Of a DNA stretch of 64,000 nucleotides, positions 60,513 through 64,000 are shown piece after piece. How positions within the stretch are numbered: position 1 is the first letter of the stretch; each line of letters starts with the position of its first letter. The notes beneath the pieces are model-generated. The model saw only the letters and a program-made list of their open reading frames with translations, had not been told where the DNA came from and searched no databases. Position numbers and translations under genes: made by a program. This DNA comes from Jeotgalibaca dankookensis (lineage in GTDB: Bacteria > Bacillota > Bacilli > Lactobacillales > Aerococcaceae), in the NCBI RefSeq assembly GCF_002005405.1, contig NZ_CP019728.1:248001-312000 (forward strand), given 5' to 3'.

Positions 60513-61796
60513 GTGGCAAAAACAACCGATATTTCATTACGAAACCAAGTGATGTATAGTATTTACGTCCGTAATCATACAGTTGAAGGAACTTTTGAAG
60601 CAATTATTCCAGATCTTCCCCGTATAAAAGCACTAGGGGTCGATATCATTTGGTTGATGCCGATTCATCCAATAGGAGAAGAGAAACGTAAAGGTCAAGC
60701 CGGAAGTCCTTATGCGATTCGGGATTATCGTGCTATTAATCCTGAATATGGTGACGAAGCATCCTTTAAAAAACTTGTTGATGCCATTCACCAAACAGGT
60801 ATGAAATGCATCATTGATGTGGTTTACAACCATACCTCGCCAGATTCAGTTCTTGTTAAAGAACATCCGGAATGGTTTTACCGTCGCCCAGATGGTCAAA
60901 TGGGAAATAAAGTGGGCGATTGGTACGATATTGTCGATTTAGATTATCAGCACCAAGACTTATGGGATTATCAGATTGAAACTTTAAAAATGTGGGCAAA
61001 AATTGTTGACGGTTTCCGTTGCGATGTAGCTAGTCTTTTGCCAATTGATTTTTGGTTACGTGCACGCCAAGAAGTAGCTGAAGTGAATCCAGATACCTTG
61101 TGGTTAGCTGAATCTGTTCACCCGCATTTCTTAAGAGAACACCGTGACAATAAAAATATCGGGCTATCTGATAACGAGGTTTTTGAAGCTTTTGATATTA
61201 CCTATGATTATGATGTGGAAGATTTCTACTCAGCTTATTTAAACGATGAAATTTCTTTGAAAGCTTATTTGGGAATTTTAATGTTCCAAGATGGGATTTA
61301 CGCGACCAATTATGTGAAACTGCGTTTCCTAGAAAATCATGATCACCCTCGCTTTCGTTCGCGCGTGAGTGACCCACAAGCGGTTCGTAATTGGGTAGGG
61401 TTCTTGTATTTCCAAAAAGGAACCACGCTCTTGTATGGTGGGCAAGAAAAAGGGATTGCGCATCTTCCAGATTTATTTAATGTTGATCCGATAAATTGGG
61501 AAGAGACCGATATGGACTTAGCACCTTTAATGAAGAAGCTTTATGACATTAAAGGTGACCTAGCTTTTCGCCAAGGTGCTTACCATCTTTATGCACATGA
61601 AGGACAAGACGTTGTGATTGGTTCTTATAAAGAGGATGGAAAAACCATTCACGGTATCTTTAATCTCGATGGGCGCCATCATAACGTTGAAGTCACTATC
61701 CCAGATGGTCGTTATCAAAATCAACTCGATCAAGAATTTTATGTCATTGAGCATGGTCACCTCCAAACAAGAGGAGAACCAATTATATTTAGCTAA
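60513..61796 (+). CDS. GH13 alpha-amylase family protein
   Basis: 427 aa, shorter than most GH13 enzymes, GTG start after AGGAGGAA. Motifs: IIWLMPIHPIGEE, CIIDVVYNHTS, DGFRCDVASLLP (nucleophile), LWLAESVHPHF (acid Glu), FLENHDHPRFRS (third Asp), then a short C-terminal beta domain. No signal peptide, so it should act on internal maltodextrins. 12 bases separate it from the previous gene. Exact bond preference cannot be read. Confidence 0.9.
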   Translation: MAKTTDISLRNQVMYSIYVRNHTVEGTFEAIIPDLPRIKALGVDIIWLMPIHPIGEEKRKGQAGSPYAIRDYRAINPEYGDEASFKKLVDAIHQTGMKCIIDVVYNHTSPDSVLVKEHPEWFYRRPDGQMGNKVGDWYDIVDLDYQHQDLWDYQIETLKMWAKIVDGFRCDVASLLPIDFWLRARQEVAEVNPDTLWLAESVHPHFLREHRDNKNIGLSDNEVFEAFDITYDYDVEDFYSAYLNDEISLKAYLGILMFQDGIYATNYVKLRFLENHDHPRFRSRVSDPQAVRNWVGFLYFQKGTTLLYGGQEKGIAHLPDLFNVDPINWEETDMDLAPLMKKLYDIKGDLAFRQGAYHLYAHEGQDVVIGSYKEDGKTIHGIFNLDGRHHNVEVTIPDGRYQNQLDQEFYVIEHGHLQTRGEPIIFS

Positions 61797-61826
61797 ATTT
61801 ATAATTTAATAGTGAAGGAGTAAGCG

Positions 61827-64000
61827 ATGATGAAACGATTATTTGATATTGATCCTTGGAAATTAAAAACAACGAACTTTAAAGCAGAAGATAAACGGCT
61901 CCAAGAAAGTTTAACAGCAATCGGAAATGGTTATATGGGTATGCGAGGGAATTTTGAAGAAGGGTATTCTGGCGATACACATGAAGGAACTTACTTGGCT
62001 GGAATTTGGTACCCTGATAAGACGCGCGTAGGTTGGTGGAAAATTGGGTACCCGGATTACTTTGGGAAAGTTATCAATGCCATGAATATTATCAAAGTCG
62101 AAATCGAAGTAGACGGGCATGCGATTGATCTAGCTAAAGATTCCTTTAGTGATTTTTACTTAGAATCTGATATGAAAACAGGTGTCTTGAGTCGTCAGTT
62201 TGTCTGGACAAATAACAGTAATGATGTAGCCATTCGCTTTGGTTTTAAACGCTTTTTAAGCTTAGTTCAAGAAGAAATTGCCGCGATACAAGTTTCGGCT
62301 GAAGTCCTCAAAGGGAACCCAGAAATAACTTTAAGACCCGGTTTAGATAATCGGGTTCATAATGAAGATGCCAATTACGATGAGATGTTCTGGAATCGTA
62401 TTGCTGAAAATCTGGCACCAGCAAGTGTGACAGTTCAAACGATTCCTAATAATTTTGGTATTGAGCAATTTACAGTGACCGGTGTGATGAGAAATGATGT
62501 AACCGGTCTTACTTTGACCGATACAGAACTGGCAAACATGCAAGTAACCGAAACTTACAGCGGAAAAGTCGCCGAAGGAAACAAAGTTGTGCTAAATAAA
62601 TTTGTTGCTATGGTAACAAGTCGCGATGTGGAACCCGATAACCAAGTAGAGACAGGCGTTTCATTGGTGACGCAAGCGCTCGATAAAGGATTTGAAGCAT
62701 TACTTCAAGAAAACATTGCTGCTTGGGATTTGCGCTGGCAAAAATCAGATGTCAAAATCGTTGGAGATGATGAAGCCCAACAAGGACTTCGTTTTAACTT
62801 GTACGGTTTGTTCTCGACTTACTATGGCGAAGATGAACGTTTAAACGTAGGACCAAAAGGATTCACTGGTGAAAAATACGGTGGGGCTACTTATTGGGAT
62901 ACTGAAGCATTTATTTTACCAATGTACTTATCGGTTGCTGATTCTGATGTTTCCTTAAACTTTTTGAAATATCGTCATAATCAATTGGGCAATGCCTTTA
63001 TTAATGCGGATAAACAAGGATTAAAAGGCGCTTTATACCCGATGGTTACTTTTACAGGGATTGAATGTCATAACGAATGGGAAATTACCTTTGAAGAAAT
63101 TCACCGAAATGCGGCAATTGCTTACGCCATTTATAATTATACAAATTACACAGGAGACGATCGTTACCGCTTAGGTGATGGTGCAGATGTCTTAGTTGCG
63201 ATTTCACGTTTTTGGGCGGACCGTGTACATTTTTCTGAGCGTGCTGGTAAGTATATGTTGCATGGCGTAACAGGTCCTAATGAATATGAAAACAACGTTA
63301 ATAATAATTTCCATACCAATCGTATGGCAGTGTGGACCCTTGAATATACTTTAGAAACTATAGCGAAACTCTCTGAAGAAAAACGTCAAGAGCTAAAATT
63401 GACCGAGCAAGAAGAAGCAAAATGGCAAGAAATCAAAGATAATATGTATTACCCATATGACGAAGAGCTGGGAATTTATGTTCAGCACGATACCTTTTTA
63501 GACAAAGATTTACGTCCGGTTAGCGCTTTAGATCCGGCTGACCTCCCGCTCAACCAAAATTGGTCGTGGGATAAAGTATTACGTTCGCCCTTTATTAAAC
63601 AAGCAGATGTACTACAAAGCATTTATTTTCTCAATGACCGTTTCTCTATGGAAGAGAAGGAAAAGAACTTTGCTTTTTATGAACCAATGACTGTTCATGA
63701 GTCTTCGTTATCGCCCAGTATCCATGCGATTTTAGCAGCGGAATTAGGCCGTGAAGAAAAAGCTGTTGAACTCTATTCGCGTACGGCACGGTTAGACTTG
63801 GATAACTACAATAATGATACCGAAGACGGATTGCATATCACTTCAATGAGTGGTGCTTGGTTAGCAATTGTGCAGGGATTTGCTGGCATGCGAGTGGTGG
63901 ACGGGATTCCTATTTTCAAACCTTTCTTACCAAACCAGTGGCAAGCTTATGATTTTAAGATTAACTTCCGAGGACGTTTATTAGCAGTCCATGTGGATGC
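61827..64000 (+). CDS. mapA: Maltose phosphorylase (GH65), 3' end outside the window
   Basis: The frame is open from ATG 61827 (AAGGAG upstream) to the window edge: 724 codons, close to the usual 750-760. GH65 blocks: [59 protein letters not shown], and [16 protein letters not shown], which holds the catalytic Glu and phosphate-contacting residues. Maltose plus phosphate gives glucose and beta-glucose-1-phosphate, normally followed by a beta-phosphoglucomutase gene. Kojibiose or trehalose phosphorylases are close relatives, but the malto-oligosaccharide context favours maltose. Confidence 0.9.
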   Translation, partial: MMKRLFDIDPWKLKTTNFKAEDKRLQESLTAIGNGYMGMRGNFEEGYSGDTHEGTYLAGIWYPDKTRVGWWKIGYPDYFGKVINAMNIIKVEIEVDGHAIDLAKDSFSDFYLESDMKTGVLSRQFVWTNNSNDVAIRFGFKRFLSLVQEEIAAIQVSAEVLKGNPEITLRPGLDNRVHNEDANYDEMFWNRIAENLAPASVTVQTIPNNFGIEQFTVTGVMRNDVTGLTLTDTELANMQVTETYSGKVAEGNKVVLNKFVAMVTSRDVEPDNQVETGVSLVTQALDKGFEALLQENIAAWDLRWQKSDVKIVGDDEAQQGLRFNLYGLFSTYYGEDERLNVGPKGFTGEKYGGATYWDTEAFILPMYLSVADSDVSLNFLKYRHNQLGNAFINADKQGLKGALYPMVTFTGIECHNEWEITFEEIHRNAAIAYAIYNYTNYTGDDRYRLGDGADVLVAISRFWADRVHFSERAGKYMLHGVTGPNEYENNVNNNFHTNRMAVWTLEYTLETIAKLSEEKRQELKLTEQEEAKWQEIKDNMYYPYDEELGIYVQHDTFLDKDLRPVSALDPADLPLNQNWSWDKVLRSPFIKQADVLQSIYFLNDRFSMEEKEKNFAFYEPMTVHESSLSPSIHAILAAELGREEKAVELYSRTARLDLDNYNNDTEDGLHITSMSGAWLAIVQGFAGMRVVDGIPIFKPFLPNQWQAYDFKINFRGRLLAVHVD

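Noticed and set aside
1-64000. tRNA, rRNA, insertion sequences, integron or CRISPR arrays
   Set aside because: No cloverleaf, rRNA motif, transposase or direct-repeat spacer pattern was recognised on either strand by reading; a dedicated search was not possible.

Overview
The window looks like a chromosomal segment of a low-GC Gram-positive coccus of the order Lactobacillales, possibly of the Aerococcaceae or Carnobacteriaceae type. The genus cannot be fixed from this sequence. Supporting signs are AT-rich DNA, strong AGGAGG ribosome binding sites with many TTG/GTG starts, a Wzy-type capsule module (CpsC/CpsD/CpsB), LCP proteins, a sortase, lipoteichoic-acid-synthase-like chemistry, PerR, CcpA-type cre sites and a maltose phosphorylase pathway. 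I saw no tRNA, rRNA, CRISPR array, IS element or prophage block, and no stretch over 300 bases without a gene.

Layout. (1) 1-10.8 kb: polysaccharide locus A. A very AT-rich cassette (GT fragment, GT2, pyruvyltransferase-like protein, Wzy-like polymerase, Wzx-like flippase, nitroreductase-like protein) is followed by the conserved chain-length/tyrosine-kinase/phosphatase trio and a membrane nucleotide-sugar 4,6-dehydratase. (2) 10.9-15.9 kb: two LCP glycan ligases, galE, a class-D-like sortase and a wall-anchored protein with an LPVTS signal. (3) 16.1-29.3 kb: polysaccharide locus B, with galU, ugd, several glycosyltransferases, a second Wzy, a second Wzz-like protein, rmlACBD for dTDP-L-rhamnose and a second Wzx. 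(4) 29.4-41.1 kb: a cell-envelope block of four secreted proteins with ChW (GW-type) repeats, two of them peptidoglycan hydrolases, plus an LtaS-like enzyme and two polyprenyl-phosphate-type glycosyltransferases. (5) 41.2-44.3 kb: a NERD-domain protein, then an AAA ATPase / RloB-like / 84-aa operon resembling AbiL-type phage defence. (6) 44.3-47.2 kb: a small divergent block with a ComK-family protein facing a sigma-factor operon (sigma, DUF1659, DUF2922, amidase-LysM lysin), which I read as a likely competence or lysis regulatory island. (7) 47.2-51.9 kb: housekeeping and stress genes (YflT-like, recX, a mutY lacking its Fe-S cysteines, DUF402, a degenerate SGNH protein). (8) 52-64 kb: pulA, HAD phosphatase, FUSC-type exporter, perR, LacI regulator, proC and an alpha-glucan operon (two GH13 enzymes and a GH65 maltose phosphorylase cut by the window end).

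How the parts work together. Galactose, glucuronate, rhamnose and a dehydrated amino-sugar nucleotide are made by galE, galU/ugd, rmlABCD and the CapD-like enzyme. Two sets of GT, Wzx and Wzy proteins assemble polymers from them. CpsC/CpsD/CpsB control chain length, and the LCP proteins attach product to the wall. The ChW hydrolases remodel that wall. The starch/maltodextrin genes carry cre sites, so their expression probably follows carbon supply.
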